From Ilex aquifolium (taxonomy: Eukaryota; Streptophyta; Magnoliopsida; Aquifoliales; Aquifoliaceae): a DNA stretch of 64,000 nt. A program made the position numbers and the translations under genes. The notes under the pieces are model-generated. The model did not search any database and was not told where the DNA came from. It saw only the letters and a list, made by a program, of their open reading frames with translations. The stretch lies in contig OX637396.1 of NCBI GenBank assembly GCA_951799425.1, positions 38,980,401 through 39,044,400 on the forward strand. Direction: 5' to 3'. The first letter of the stretch is position 1; every line of letters begins with the position of its first letter. This document shows positions 46,756-59,200 of the stretch, in pieces.

Positions 46756-47114
46756 AAGCTCATAGGCACCCTCTTTCCAATCAACGGAGGTTTCTTATGG
46801 ACCTCTAAACTCTGCAATGCTTGTGGTAAAGGGATCGAGCACTGCTCCATTGGATGTGACAGTTGTCGTTTCAGAATACACATGGAGTGTGCGATGCTGC
46901 CACCTACAGTTAAGCACAGATGGGACAAACATCCGCTTGTCTTGATGGATCCTCCTCATATCTTCCATCGTGAAGAATTTTATTACGAATATTGTGAGGA
47001 AGAAATAAATCTAAAGCTATGGATTTATCATTGTACTTGTTGTGATCAATCTTTCCATCTCACATGCCTCGGTGAAGCAAATGTGTTTTCAAATACAAAG
47101 CATGAGGGCCCTTA

Positions 47115-48030
47115 AGAGCATCTCTAACCATGACTCAAATTTAGACTCAAATTTAAGTAAAAAGCTTGATTTGGTATAGAGTACTTTAATGGACAAAATC
47201 AAATATCTACTTAAATCTTTTAAAAAAATTTCTTATTATCCTAAAACTCATTTTTTTTGTCATTCAAATCATAATATTTAATAAAATAAATGAAACTTTC
47301 ATCTCTCCACAAATGAATAATTCAAAAAAAATAATAAATATGTATACAACACTACATGAAAATAAAGAAACTATACAGGAATTCTAAGATTATTCTAATC
47401 CCTTATCATTTTTTATAAGTCTAAATAAAGAAAAAAAAAATAGTTAACATGAGCATGGTCTGAAGAACACAAAAACATACATTTTTAACAAAAATGGAAG
47501 ATTGAAGAAATAAAATGATAAATTTTCTAAATTTGTGGGTACCGAAGGTTTAAAACTTCAGGAAGAATTGGTGGTCTGAAATTGTACTACTGATAGTGTT
47601 TAACTCGAAAAAATCAAAGAAAAATATGATGGGTAGACTTAGGATTTATATAGTATCAAAGATGGGTGAGATTAGGGTTTTGAAAAATACAAGAAATTAA
47701 GAAAATGGAAGATGAAAAACAAAAAACTTAACTACAAGCCTTCAAATGATTTATGAAAACTTCGGTGGTGGTCGGCGATGGAAGCAGTGTAGTAGAGAAA
47801 GGTAAGAAGAGACAGAGAACAAGTAGTCAAAGAAGTCTTTTAGTTTTGGATAGGTTAAAAAATTACCGTTAGAAATTTGGTATAGAATTTGAGTTTGTTT
47901 CAATTTGGGTCCAGAATAAGGTCTGTCTTGATTTGGTATAGGTTTGAGTCCAAGGTTGGAGAAACTTTTTAGGCAATTTTGACTCAAATTTAAATTTGAG
48001 TCTACATTTGAGTCAATGTTGGAGATGCTA
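47115..48030. mobile_element. TTA-type MITE (916 bp) in pseudogene D
   Basis: TTA duplications at 47112-47114 and 48031-48033. The termini are AGAGCATCTCTAACCATGACTC and an inverted copy ending TGTTGGAGATGCTA, with subterminal repeats of GACTCAAATTTA on both sides giving a TIR of about 40 bp. Excising it restores GGGCCCTTAGAGTTCTTC, matching the DC1 genes. No transposase. Confidence 0.85.
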
Positions 48031-48615
48031 TTAGAGTTCTTCATCAATCACATCCTCTCACGTACGTGCAACTCGATAGGTTTAAATGCTTATGCGACAT
48101 CTGCTACAAAAACGTATACGAGCACTACAACCTCGACAAATTTTTACAATGTCAAACGTGTAATTTTAAAATTTGCCTTAAATGTATTGAGGATTCCAAA
48201 TTCAGGCCCGAATAGTTGGGGTCTAGGCGAAAATTGTAGATGGGACCCTAAATTATGTTTAGATGAATAATTTGATTGTTTTTGTTTTGAATCTCAAATA
48301 TTTAAATTCATATCTTTTAGTTGGTATATTTTAAGGTTGAAAACAACTCGCAAAATAAATACATTACGTGATGATTATAATAAGATCAAAATTATCTCAA
48401 CAATTATAATTCAAGCCTCATTTGCCCAAGAGTGGAGCCGACCCTGTCCAAATTTCAGGTAGAACACCCCATTTACTACAAATAACGCTATGCGTTGAAG
48501 CTATGATTGAAGTAAGCAGGACATTTAAGTCTTGAATCTTTATGTAATTGGTGGCAGTATTTAAAATGATGAAGTGTATTTTACTTTATTTTTGCTTGGA
48601 TTCAAAATTCTTAAC

Positions 48616-49232
48616 CAGGGGTGGCCCGAAGCATTTTGAGGCCTAAAACGAAAACGATAAATGACGTTTTTTTATTTTTAATATTAATAACAAATTTAAT
48701 TTTAAATTTTTTTAAATAAAAAAATATTAATTAAATTTTTATATTCAAGTTTTTGTTTCCATATTTGAACTTAATAGTAAGAGAGAGAAAGAATAATTGA
48801 AAAATGATGATGGTAAGTTAAACTTGACTTTTTTGGGGGTTAAAACTATATTTTTTAATAGATTTAGTTTTACTGTTAATTGTTTTTTCTTTATTTAAAA
48901 AAATAAATTTTAGGACCTTTTAATTTTACGGCTGAATTAATAGGTCTAATCTATTTAAGTTGAAATATTTTGTTTAGGCATGGATTTAAATTTTTTGTTT
49001 GAACTATTACTGTACACCTATAAATTATGGATCTTCCTTGAAGTGAGGCCTTAATTTTTTTTTTCTTTTTGATTGGACTTGTATTTTATAAGGCCTTTTT
49101 GTAGGGCTTAAAATATTTATAGATTTAATTTTTTTTACATTGACTATTTATGATATTTAAAAATTTGGGACCTTCTTTAAAAATGGGGCCTAAAGTCCAA
49201 GCTTTTTTGATAACACTGTTGAGCCGCCCCTG
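48616..49232. mobile_element. hAT non-autonomous element, TSD TTCTTAAC
   Basis: A perfect 8-bp duplication TTCTTAAC (48608-48615 and 49233-49240) flanks CAGGGGTGGCCCGAAGC at the left and GTTGAGCCGCCCCTG at the right, the classic hAT terminus. The interior is AT-rich with remnants in both directions and no intact ORF. Confidence 0.85.
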
Positions 49233-49240
49233 TTCTTAAC

Positions 49241-50391
49241 CCCTTGGTTTAAAGTCAACACGCTTATGGACTAAAACACGAAGGTTAACGACACTAATGT
49301 TTACACAAAAATAGAATGATTCTATAAAAAACCTTGATTGATCCTAAAATATTATGACGATAATGAAAATTACAACCTTTAAAAGTCGAGTTACAAAAAA
49401 AAAAAAAAAAATACCAAAAATTTGAGAAAATAATGATCAATTATTATATGTCATGATCACTCACGAATTATCTCAATAAATCATATTTTTTTCTTAAAAT
49501 AATAACTTCATCTTTAAAAATAATAATATTTGGTACGGAGCCCATTTTTTTTTTAAAAGTAACGTAGTTCTGTCTTATTCTTTTTATTTGATATGGAATT
49601 TTTTTTTTAAAAAAATTAATTAACTTTCCCTCTTAGAAAAGTTACTTAAAAGTGACTAAACAATTAAATTTGCAGATATAAAATCAGAATTCTTACCAGT
49701 AGAGTCTATGTGATATGTATGCAGACATTCCACAGCAGGAATAAGCATATTAGAACACTCGACTGCTTGGGCATATACAATTTGCCTGAATTACATGCAC
49801 CAAACAATTACCAAGCCAAATATCTATATTGCCATTTAGGAAAATCTAACTTAGGATATTCAAACTTCCACACATGCATCTATGAGACAGCACCTTAATA
49901 TTCAAAGTATTGATACAAGTAGACCAACTCGACAACTTTCAAGTCGATATTGTTAATAGATTATGTATAAATTTTGAATCTTGGTCGAGTTCGAATTAAT
50001 TCCGAATCGCCGAGTTATTGTTATTGAATCGATCAATACGGTTTTATGACACCGCGATATGAGCTGAATTTCTCGTCAAGTTCAACCTTCTCTTTTATAT
50101 CATATCACCGGATACCAAGATTTTGAACCATGAGAGAGAGAGATTTGTAGAACTTTTCAAAAAAGGAAAAACCATGTAGCATTCAAGCAACAAAATGGCA
50201 TTGCTATGCAAGCATATGTACATCATATCAGTATTTTTTAACAAGTTTTTGAATTCTTGTAAAGGGGGTCCTCCCCAGATTTAGTATCAGTCAGAAGTTA
50301 ATAGAAAAAAATGTTTGGGGATGAGAAATGGCTATAGTGATTATGTCTAATGTGCATGCAATGCTTATAGCTAGAGACGTACTGAGGGGAT
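49241..50391. other. Intergenic, 3' flank of BI-1-like gene 3
   Basis: No gene. 49330-49640 is another copy of the AT-rich spacer repeat seen after DC1 gene B. From about 49750 on, words such as GGCATATACAATTTGCCT resemble the 3' flank of the other BI-1 units. Confidence 0.5.
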
Positions 50392-53300
50392 TCAATTAAA
50401 CTCCTCTTTTTCCTTCTCCCCCTCATGAACATAGTCGGGTGCTTTATTCTCCTGCACAAACAAAGGAACAGCTACCACCTGCATCGACAAAAAGAACAAC
50501 CACGTTAAATCACTCCTTTTCCACAACTCACAAGGTGAAGAAGTAGAAAGCAAAAAACTTCAGCGGTGCTCACCAATACAAGGACAAGTTGGATAAGCAG
50601 ACGAGCAAAATAGAGAACAAGCTTGACAACATGTTGCACATAGTCAGCATCCCCACGGCTAGCCTGCTGTACCACCACCTGGCTATACCGGACTATGCCC
50701 CCCAAATACATCCAGGCCAAAACGTACAGCTGCCAGGAATACAAATATTTACTCAACACAACTAATTATATTAAACTTTTCCATGGATTCTTCTTCTACC
50801 TTTTCCTTTTGATGTGGTGAAGGTGGGGGAGTTTTGCTCTTTGGACTCCATTGGTAGCATAATAAGAGTGTTCTTGGAAAAATGTAAAATAGAAAAACAG
50901 GCATTACTTAAGGGTCTGCACTGCTAGACTACTTGGGTTTTGACAAGGTTGGACCAGTCTAATAAATTGGAACTATCATCCAGCCCATCGTGGTATTTGG
51001 TAATAAAGTTATAATCCCAGGCTCTACACACATGGCTAATGGTTACCCACACACAGGCGATCTACACACATGGCTACCCATTACACTTGGTGGGCCAGTC
51101 TGCCCATAATGCATTTTGTACTAAACAGAAAGTGGTGGACACAAGTTCCACCACATCGTTCCAAAGAATCTTCATGTGTTAAATACTGAAAAAGGAAATT
51201 AATTAGAGGTTTAGCTAGCTGTACTTCAGCTCGGATAATTTGTGATGTGCTAATTCTATTCTATTATATATTAAATGGTTTACCATAGTCGTCCAAAAAG
51301 CTGTCAAGCCACCAAAGATAGCAGAACCAAAGAGCAACCAAATTTGGATTAAGGCCATAGAAGAAAGCACGCCGCCCAAGTAGAGGTAATCCCTACGTCG
51401 GGTCAGCATGACTGCCACCAAGAAACAACCATAAGCCAAAGCGATGGCCAGGGAAGTGCTGACGAAAATACTGCAACAGAAGAAGGGGCTCAGTTTAATA
51501 AAAGTTTTATAGTTTCAAATTTTATATGTCATGCCAAACCAAACAAAAATAACACTAATAAATATTGGGAGGCAAACACTAGAAACAGGAAATACGGTTG
51601 CCTCTTTTTTCATTTTGGAAGAAAGATAAACCGCTTAGTCAAAGATCATTTAAAGAGAAAGTGCCCATCAATATCCAGCAAAAGGAAAAGGCGATCACCT
51701 AAATTAAAATAAACAATGAATAAAAGGGTGCAAACAAATCCAAAAATTAGTCAATTAAACTGGTTGTAAAACATGTTCCACCGTTGTCCTAATTAAATTT
51801 CCTCCAAATTGAGAAAATTGTAAAGAAAATCTCACATCCTAAACACACTCGGAGGGGTAAAATATATCATTAAATGTGTGTGCTGTCAAAACATCCACAA
51901 AAAATATATCTTCACTCTCGACCAGATATCCCCATGCAACCTAAGTTTGGTTGTGTAAAATACATCGTGATCAAAATCCACCGCAGTTGTAAGTGATACC
52001 CAAATACACAACACTACTTTTATAATTGTTTGTGAACTAGGACACTAAGAGATAGAATTTCTTGTTAAGCATCCCTGTTTTACATATGGACACATGATTT
52101 CCCTTAGATTGGAACACCAGCGAAGATTAGTAATTATTGTCAGGCGTCAATTGCTTAATGTACAACAATGTTAGAGATGCGACAACAACATACAAAGGTA
52201 AGCCAAATAAAAACTGAAATGCTAAATAAAATAAATCAGTAAACAAAAAACCATGCAGGATGCAGCAAGTTTACCCCGTATCAGTCATCATAAAGAAGTT
52301 AATCAACGGACCAATCGAAGCCCCTCCCAAAAAAGAAGTAACAATCAAGACCTTGACCCTTTTCCACTGCTCAAAACAAGATACAGAAAATTCAAGATAA
52401 GTAAGATTAGATAGTTTATCAAAACAATATTATCACGAAAAAGGTAACAAACACAAACGGGTTGTAGAATACCTTTTTCCATTGTTTTTTCAAGATGAAA
52501 CACGCTGAGGTCGCAATAAAAGCAAGTCCTGTTAAGAAGCCCCCAATATCGAGAACGAGATCGAAATAGGCTCCAGATGCCGAAGTCATGAGAATACAAA
52601 ACACTGAGAGGTAAACCTGTGGCAAAAGCCCCCGAAAAAGAAGGATTATATATCGTGCAAAACAACAGTAACATGCATGCAAAAAGCAAAATCTGATACC
52701 AGAAATGGAGAATGCTAACGATAATTTAACAGGAGAGTAGACATGAAAAGCAAGCATATAATGGAACCAATGCTTCAAAGTACTAGGATCTGATGCAAAA
52801 TTTCATTTACAGCCCATATATACCAAGATACAATCGTTTCTATTATGACAAACAAGCAAATCAAACATCTGGTCTATGAAAGAAACCAGCCAAAAACTAT
52901 AACTGACACCAAGCTAAAGAATACTTACAAAAACATCAGCATTTTACCATTAAACGATTGCACTATATGAAAGAACCAAATCAAGATGTAGATTTCGAGA
53001 ACAAAAGATTGAAGGTCGCACCACAATCTTTTGCACAGCTGCTATCAAATACAGCTATGCAAATAGGGAGTGTGCAACACAGCAACCCACATAGTAGCAA
53101 AGCAAACCAGTCAAGGAACCATACCTGCACACTGGATAGCCTAACCTCCATCACAGCTGATGGAAATCATCCATAGGGAAGCAAGAGTAGGAATAGGATG
53201 AATTTACTTTGTAAACATGCTATCTTTATTTGAATGAATATTTATATTTCGACCAAAAAAGGTCGCACCACACTGAATACTTAATACATCCCAAAACTAC

Positions 53301-54074
53301 AATCTAATTAAGCCCCAAAAGTAAAGGAAAAAATGGCATAACAGAAAGGGGGAAAACTGAAATTTCTTTTGTGCCTCCCAAACAAAACATGAAGGTTTAA
53401 GAAAATCGAACAATATGATCCCCTGACAACATCCCTGACAAAGCATAAAAAAGCTAACAAATATCAAGACGGAAATCAAAAGGTTAAACTGAAGAGCAAT
53501 CAATCGATCACAAGCAAATTTGCTCTACTTTTTCCTTTTCCTGCATTTTTCTCAGAAACCGAACAGGCACTGGGGAGAAAAGAAATGCTCCGGTCAGATA
53601 CTTTCTTATATATTTCATTCATTTTCTCAATGGACAAGAAGACAATCGTAAGCAAGAAAAAAGACATTATCATATAAATTTCGTTTCAAATGTTCCACAC
53701 CATTAAAACTACTCAGAAGTCTAATACACATTATTCTCTACTTTCTTTCTCATTTTCCTACATTTTCTAGACAGCCAATCGGATGATCTCAAGGAAAAAC
53801 AGAATCAGAAAAAGAAAAAGAAAAATCAGATTCAGATATTTTTTTGTTTCCACAAGTACTACGAAGTTAAAATTGAAAATTCAGAAGCCTAATACTCTCC
53901 AGTTCCAACTCCACTTTCTTTTCAGCTTTTCTTCATTTTCTCGGCAATCAAACAGAGGATTTGGAAGAGAAAAATATTATTCAATACCTTTCTCAGGTGA
54001 ATCTGAGCAGTTCGCGAGATTGTCCCAAAATTCGTTAGGGATTCAAGGTTCCAATCCTCATCCATTGCATACAT
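50392..54074 (-). CDS. Bax inhibitor-1-like protein, copy 3 (six exons, 241 aa)
   Basis: Exons on the minus strand: 54074-53988, 52616-52473, 52366-52275, 51470-51284, 50729-50574, 50451-50392. All are GT-AG and total 726 nt. It starts MYAMDEDWNLESLTNFG and contains AQIHLRK, VYLSVFCILMTSASGAY, TRRRDYLYLGGVLSS, FGSAIFGGL and YSQVVVQQA. The RRRDYLYLGG motif is closest to canonical BI-1 among the four. The last exon gives an acidic/mixed tail (HEGEKEKEEFN). An upstream acceptor (after GTCGATGCAG at about 50479) stays in frame and would add nine residues (VVAVPLFVQ), matching the position used in copy 4. Intron 1 holds a retro-insertion at 53026-53260. No disabling lesion seen. Confidence 0.88.
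53026..53260 (+). mobile_element. Retro-insertion with poly-A and 12-bp TSD in intron 1 of copy 3
   Basis: A perfect 12-bp duplication GGTCGCACCACA (53014-53025 and 53261-53272) flanks 235 bp that ends in a short A-run after TATATTTCGACC. The paralogous intron of copy 4 has the target once (ATCGCACCACAG near 58650). It is probably a 5'-truncated LINE tail or a processed-transcript fragment; the source was not recognised. Confidence 0.75.
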
Positions 54075-54168
54075 TCTGAGAGAAACAATAGACAGAGAGA
54101 GAGAACGTAAAAATTTTCAGTCCAAGTCTGAGAAGAAGTGTGAATGGCCAACTGAATCTTGCGAGCTG

Positions 54169-54176
54169 TATATATA
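54169..54176 (-). promoter_or_regulatory. TATA box of BI-1-like gene 3
   Basis: TATATATA on the minus strand 95 bp upstream of the ATG, in the GAGCTG...AGAGAGAGAAAGTCGA context conserved with the other copies. The conserved block extends to about 54440. Confidence 0.7.
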
Positions 54177-54540
54177 GTATATTATCTAGAGAGAGAAAGT
54201 CGAGTTCTACCCCTGACATTCACTTTGGGTTTATTTACCGGTAACTTAACGCGGGTTTTTGTGAAGTTTATAGAACTTGTTAGGGGTAATTGGGAAAATA
54301 AGAAAATGAATAGGTTCGGTTGTTCGCGGGAATGGGACAGATTTTGAAAGAGATGAACGGACTCAAATTGCTTAGCTGGAAACTTGGAAAGATCCGACCG
54401 TTGAATTCGCGTCATGCACCACCACCGTTGGATGATATGGAAATTTGTGGCAGTGAAGCATCAGAAGATTCAGAACTTCTGGCAATCACACGACAAATGA
54501 TTTTCCCACGAAATTTAAATTTGAGCAATCTTAATTGAAC

Positions 54541-55049
54541 TAAATTTTTGGACATAATTTATTGATTTAATTATTTATAATAATTGAATTGACAAGAAAT
54601 TTCAATATCTATTGAAATTTGTAATTAATTTAATAATTATGATAGATTAAATTAATAAATTATGTTCAAATAACATTATTTATAACAATTTGACAGTATT
54701 GTGATAAAAATTGAATTCTCAACTTTATTTTGCAAAATAAGAAAATTTTAAATGGGACGGGGGTAAGAAAAATTTTTGGAAATTAGATTAAGGATAAGTA
54801 AAGATGGCTAGTTCTGATCAAGGCGGATTTACACCGGAGGTAGGGAGACAGTTGTTTTAGTGTAATCTCTATCACAACTTGTAATATCACTATTGTCGTT
54901 AAAGTGCTCTCGTGTCAAAATAGTAAAAAAGACATGTTATTTGAATTTAATTTACTGGTTTAATAATTTATTATTATTAAATTCTAACAAATGAATAAAT
55001 TATGTGTAAATAATGCATTGGTTTTTCCCCTCATTTTAAAATATTTTCA
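54541..55049. other. Intergenic between BI-1-like gene 3 and inverted relic
   Basis: AT-rich. Short phrases (AATTTATTGATTTAATTA, ATAATTTATTATTATTA) are repeated. No gene or bounded element seen. Confidence 0.4.
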
Positions 55050-55552
55050 TTCCCGCGAACATCCCAGCCATTCTGTTTCCTTACTTTCCCAAATTACCCC
55101 TAAAACATTTGATAAACTTCACAAAAACCGCATTAAGCATCCAGTAAATACAACCGAAAGTGAAGGGCAGGGGTAAACCTTGACTTTCTCTCTCTAGAAT
55201 AACAGACTATATATATACAGCTTCGCAGTATTCGGTTACTTGTTCGTTTCACTTCTTCTCGGTACTCAGACCGTTGAGCTTTCACGTTCCTTTCACTCTC
55301 AGCAAAATTGAAGCTCTCAATTGTTAAAGCAATGAATAGGCATGTTCATAGGGATCGGAACGATGAAGTCGGGAAGATCACGTCATTTGTTCAGATCCAC
55401 CCAATAAAGGAAATTTTCTCTCAAAATCTTGTGTTTGGATGCCGAGAAAATGTTGAAAATGGGGACGAAACAAGTAGAGTTACGAGTATGAAGCCTCTGA
55501 ATTTTCAATTTTTTAATTGTGTGGAAATAATGGAAACAAAAAAAATCTGAAA
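55050..55552 (+). pseudogene. Inverted BI-1-like promoter + exon 1 relic
   Basis: On the plus strand this reproduces the conserved BI-1 upstream block (TTCCCGCGAACA, CCCAAATTACCCCTAAAA, TCTCTAGAATAACAGAC), a TATA run at 55208-55217, and an exon-1 equivalent from ATG 55332 (MNRHVHRDRNDEVGK...VQIHPIKE). The following intron-1 equivalent resembles copy 4 (FSQNLVFGCRENVENGDE versus LSQIFCLTSEKMQENGKE when both are translated). The exon-1 donor has changed (AAG/GTATTG in the others) and no further exons follow. It is head-to-head with copy 3. Confidence 0.75.
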
Positions 55553-55557
55553 TTGAT

Positions 55558-55720
55558 GGCCCTGTTTGATTTCTGTTTTTTGTTTTCAAAAATTTCTCAA
55601 AAAAAAAGCTGTTTGGGTTGTTATATTTTATAAACTGAAAAGAAAAACTGGTTAGATTTTAGAGAACAAGTTAAAGTTATTTTATGTGTTTTTTAAAATA
55701 ACATTTCCGGAATTTAGAAA
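55558..55720. mobile_element. Remnant of a GGCCCTGTTTG-type TIR element
   Basis: GGCCCTGTTTGATTTCTG followed by a GTTTTCAAAAATTTCTC stretch and AGAACAA words resembles one terminus of the element at 38754-39888. The opposite end is not seen. Confidence 0.35.
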
Positions 55721-56203
55721 ACACCGCCGCCACCACCACATTTCCACATCTGAATCCTCTGATTTTTTTTCGCTAATTAGGAAGTGTCTGGGACTATTAT
55801 AACACCCGACTAACATTCTTGGGCATATACAATTAGCCCAACCAACACACATCAAACAATTACCAAGATAAATCTATAGAGTGCCCTGGTGTGAATCTAA
55901 CTCAGAACATTCATACTTCCACACAATGAATATATGAGAGAGAGATGTAAAACTTCTCAAATTAGGAAAAACCTGTAGCATTAGTAACAGGTTAGGATTG
56001 CTATGAAAGCATATGAACATCATGTCACAAATTCGTAACAAGTTTTGGATTCTTGTAAAGGGGATATCCTCCCTAGATTTAGTATCAGTCAGAAAGAACT
56101 TCACTTACAAAAATGTTTGAGGATGAGGAATGGATATAGTGATTATATGTAAGGTGCATACAATGTTTATGGAGACGTACTGAGGGGATTCAAATCAACT
56201 CCT

Positions 56204-59200
56204 CTATAATTCCTTCTTGATCCCCTTATAATGCATAAATGCTTTCTTCCCCGGCTTTAACACCATCTGCATCAGAAAAAAAAGAACAACCAAGTTAAAG
56301 CACTCGTTTTACAATATTATGAAGTAGAAAAGAAAGAACTTCAGTGGTGCTCACCAAGATAAGGAAAATTCTGATGAGGAGTTGAATGAAAACAAGTCTG
56401 AGAACATCGTCCACATAGTCAAAATCCTCAGGGCGAGCCTGCTGAACCACCGCCTGGCTGTATAACCGTATGCTCCTCACATACATCATAGCCACAAGGT
56501 ACAGCTGTCAGGAATAGAAACTCATGTTACTCACTCTTTTGCAAACTTCATGTTTTTCTTTTCTGTGGGGGTTGGGATTTGGGGGAGTCTTGCTGTTTGA
56601 ATTAGGCTGTTTGGATTTAGTTTCACGAGTGGTGAATAGGGAAATGATCCGTTAAGGTAAATAGGGGTAATAATTCTTGTGTTAATACTGAAAAAGGAAA
56701 TTAATTAGACTTTCAGCTAGCAGCATTTCAGAGAATTTGTAATTAATTAAATTCTAGCATATACTAATTGGTTACCGTAAAAATCCAAGTAGCTGTTAAG
56801 CCACCAAAGACAATAGAAGCAAAAAGCAGCCAAATCGGGATTAAGGCGAAAGAAGAAAGCATGCCACCCAAGTAGAAGTAATCCGTGTGCGACGTCAGCA
56901 TGGATGCCACCGAGAAACAACCATACGGCAAAGCAACCGCCACAGAAGCACTGACAATAACACTGCAATGGTGGAACGACTCTTAGTTCAATAAATAAGC
57001 TCATAATTTCATATTTCATTAGTCACCCTTGACAGAACAAAAATCAAAAGGTCAAATACATAGACATTGGGGGGCATACACCAGAAATAGGTCATACATT
57101 TGCTTCCTTTTTCATTTTGGAAGAAAGATAAACCACTTAGTCAAGATCATTTAGAGACCATTCATAAATTTCCAGCAAAAGGAAAATGCAATGAGCCAGA
57201 TTAAAATAAACAATGAAGGGGTTGAAAACAAATCCAAACCTTGATTAATTAAACTGGTTGTGACATGTGAAATGTTTTCCACAATTTTTTAATGAACACT
57301 TCCATACAAATTTTTAACATAAAATGTTTTCCACCTTTACTCTACTCCAATTAAATTTCTTTCAAATTGAGAAAATCCCAAGGAATATCTCAAATCCTAA
57401 ACACACTAGGTTGGTAAAATCTGTCATTAAATGTCTGTGCTGTAAAAACATTCAACAATCTTAGTCACCCCAAGAAGCGTAGTTTTGACCGTGGATCCAT
57501 CGGTGCTAGACTGCAAGAAAGTTCCCAACTTCCAAAGGTGATCCACAAAGGAGATATCTCCACCAGATACTCACAGACAACCTAAGTTTGTAGTGTAAAA
57601 TACATATGATATGACCCAAATTCCTGTAGTTGTTAATTTGCAATATACAAAGTTACAAACGCACAACACTACTTTTATATTGTTTGTGAATTAGTATGGA
57701 CACTCTCAAATCCTAAACACAGAATTTTGTGTTAAGCATCCTGGTTTTACATATGGCACACGAAGTCCTTGCAGTGGAAAAACTAGCAGAGATTGGTAAT
57801 TTTTGTCAGGCATCAATTGCTTAATATACAACATAATGTGAGAGATACCGTAACAACATAAAACCATGAGCCAAATAAAAACTAAAATGCTGAAGTAAAT
57901 CATTTAGGAAAAAATATACACAGGATGCAGCAATTTTACCCAGTATCAGTCATGATGGACAAGTTACTCAAAGGACCAATTGAAGCCCCTCCCCAAAATG
58001 CAGTAACAATCAAGATCACCATCTTTTTCCGCTGCTCATAAAGACGTATAATAAATTCAAGGTAGTCAAATTTAAATAGTTTATCAAAACAAAACTGTCA
58101 CGGAAAAGGTAATAAGCAAAGATGGGTTATGGACCTGTTCCCGTGGTTCTGTTAAGGCGAAACACGCTGAGGTCACAATAAATGCAAGTCCTGTTAATAA
58201 GCCGCCAATGTTGCAAAGGAGATGGAAGTAGGCTCCAGAAGCCAAAGAGATGAGAATACAGAACAATGACAGGTACGCCTATGGCAAAACCCCCGCAAAA
58301 GAAGGATTATTTATCTTGCAAAAGCAAACAATGATCTAACAGAGAAGCCAGACTTGAAAGGAAACAATATAATGGAACCAATAATTCAAAGACATGAAAA
58401 GCAACAATAAAATGGAACCAATCATTCAACGTATCACGAATACAGAATTTCATCTACAAATGATCCCAAGATGCAATCATTTCAATTATAACAAGCGAAT
58501 CACACATTAAGTCTATTAAATAAACCAGCCAAAACTATAACTGACATCAAGATAAATAAAAGAATCCTTACAAAAACATCACCAAAATACCATTACACTA
58601 CATCACAGAGTCAAATCAAGATGCATATTCAAGAACACAAAATTGAAAATCGCACCACAGAATAAAAATTCATGCCAAAACAACAATCTGATTAAGCCCC
58701 AAAAATAATGAAAAGAACAAGAAAAGCAAGAATCAAGCACAACTGTCATGCATAGTAAACCTACAGAAAAACAATTTCAAAGAACCACAGAAAATACAAA
58801 AAAAGGTAGAAAACTGAAACTCCTTTTGTGCCGCACAAACAAATCATGGCGGTTTGGGAAAATAACACTATTATCCCTGAAAACAATCCTGACAAAGCAT
58901 CAAAAATAAAGGATTTAATCAAATAACTATCCAAATCTCATGAATGTGTAAAACCTAACAAATATCAAGACAGAAATCGAAAGGTTAAACTGAACTAGAA
59001 CTTCAGAACTTAGAAGTTTAATAAACATTATTCTACTTTCTTTATCAGTTTCCTACATTTTCAGGGCAGCCAAACCGAAAATCTCAAGGAAAGCAAAAAA
59101 GAAAAAAGAAGCATCAGTTTCAGACATTTTTTGTTTCCACAAATTCCACAAAGTGAAAATTGAAAATTCATAAGCTTAATACTCGTAACTCTAATTTCTT

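Larger units (their letters stand above)
44531..48230 (+). pseudogene. DC1 pseudogene D, split by three insertions and a deletion
   Basis: The start (44531, MVDSKATRYKLFGHLHPHPLAL) aligns with genes A-C. Homology then runs 44531-44640, 45236-45504, 45505-46000, 46761-47111 and 48031-48230. Between them are an LTR-like insertion (44643-45214), a solo LTR (46001-46755) and a MITE (47115-48030). At about 45500 exon 1 is joined directly to exon 2 (CATCACAGAACGCGGTG...GAAGAGTTGGGGGC), so the end of exon 1 and the intron are deleted. There are further stops and frameshifts, for example TAG at 45660-45662 where A-C have CAG in LLQLC. It cannot encode a DC1 protein, although several modules remain readable (CKACVLSISAPYYNCAEC, CNACGKGIEHC). 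Confidence 0.9.

Noticed and set aside
56204-56230. The KKEL end of BI-1-like copy 4 as a KDEL-type ER retention signal
   Set aside because: KDEL signals act on lumenal ends, while the BI-1 C-terminus is cytosolic in the usual topology, and the sequence is not an accepted variant. Probably chance.
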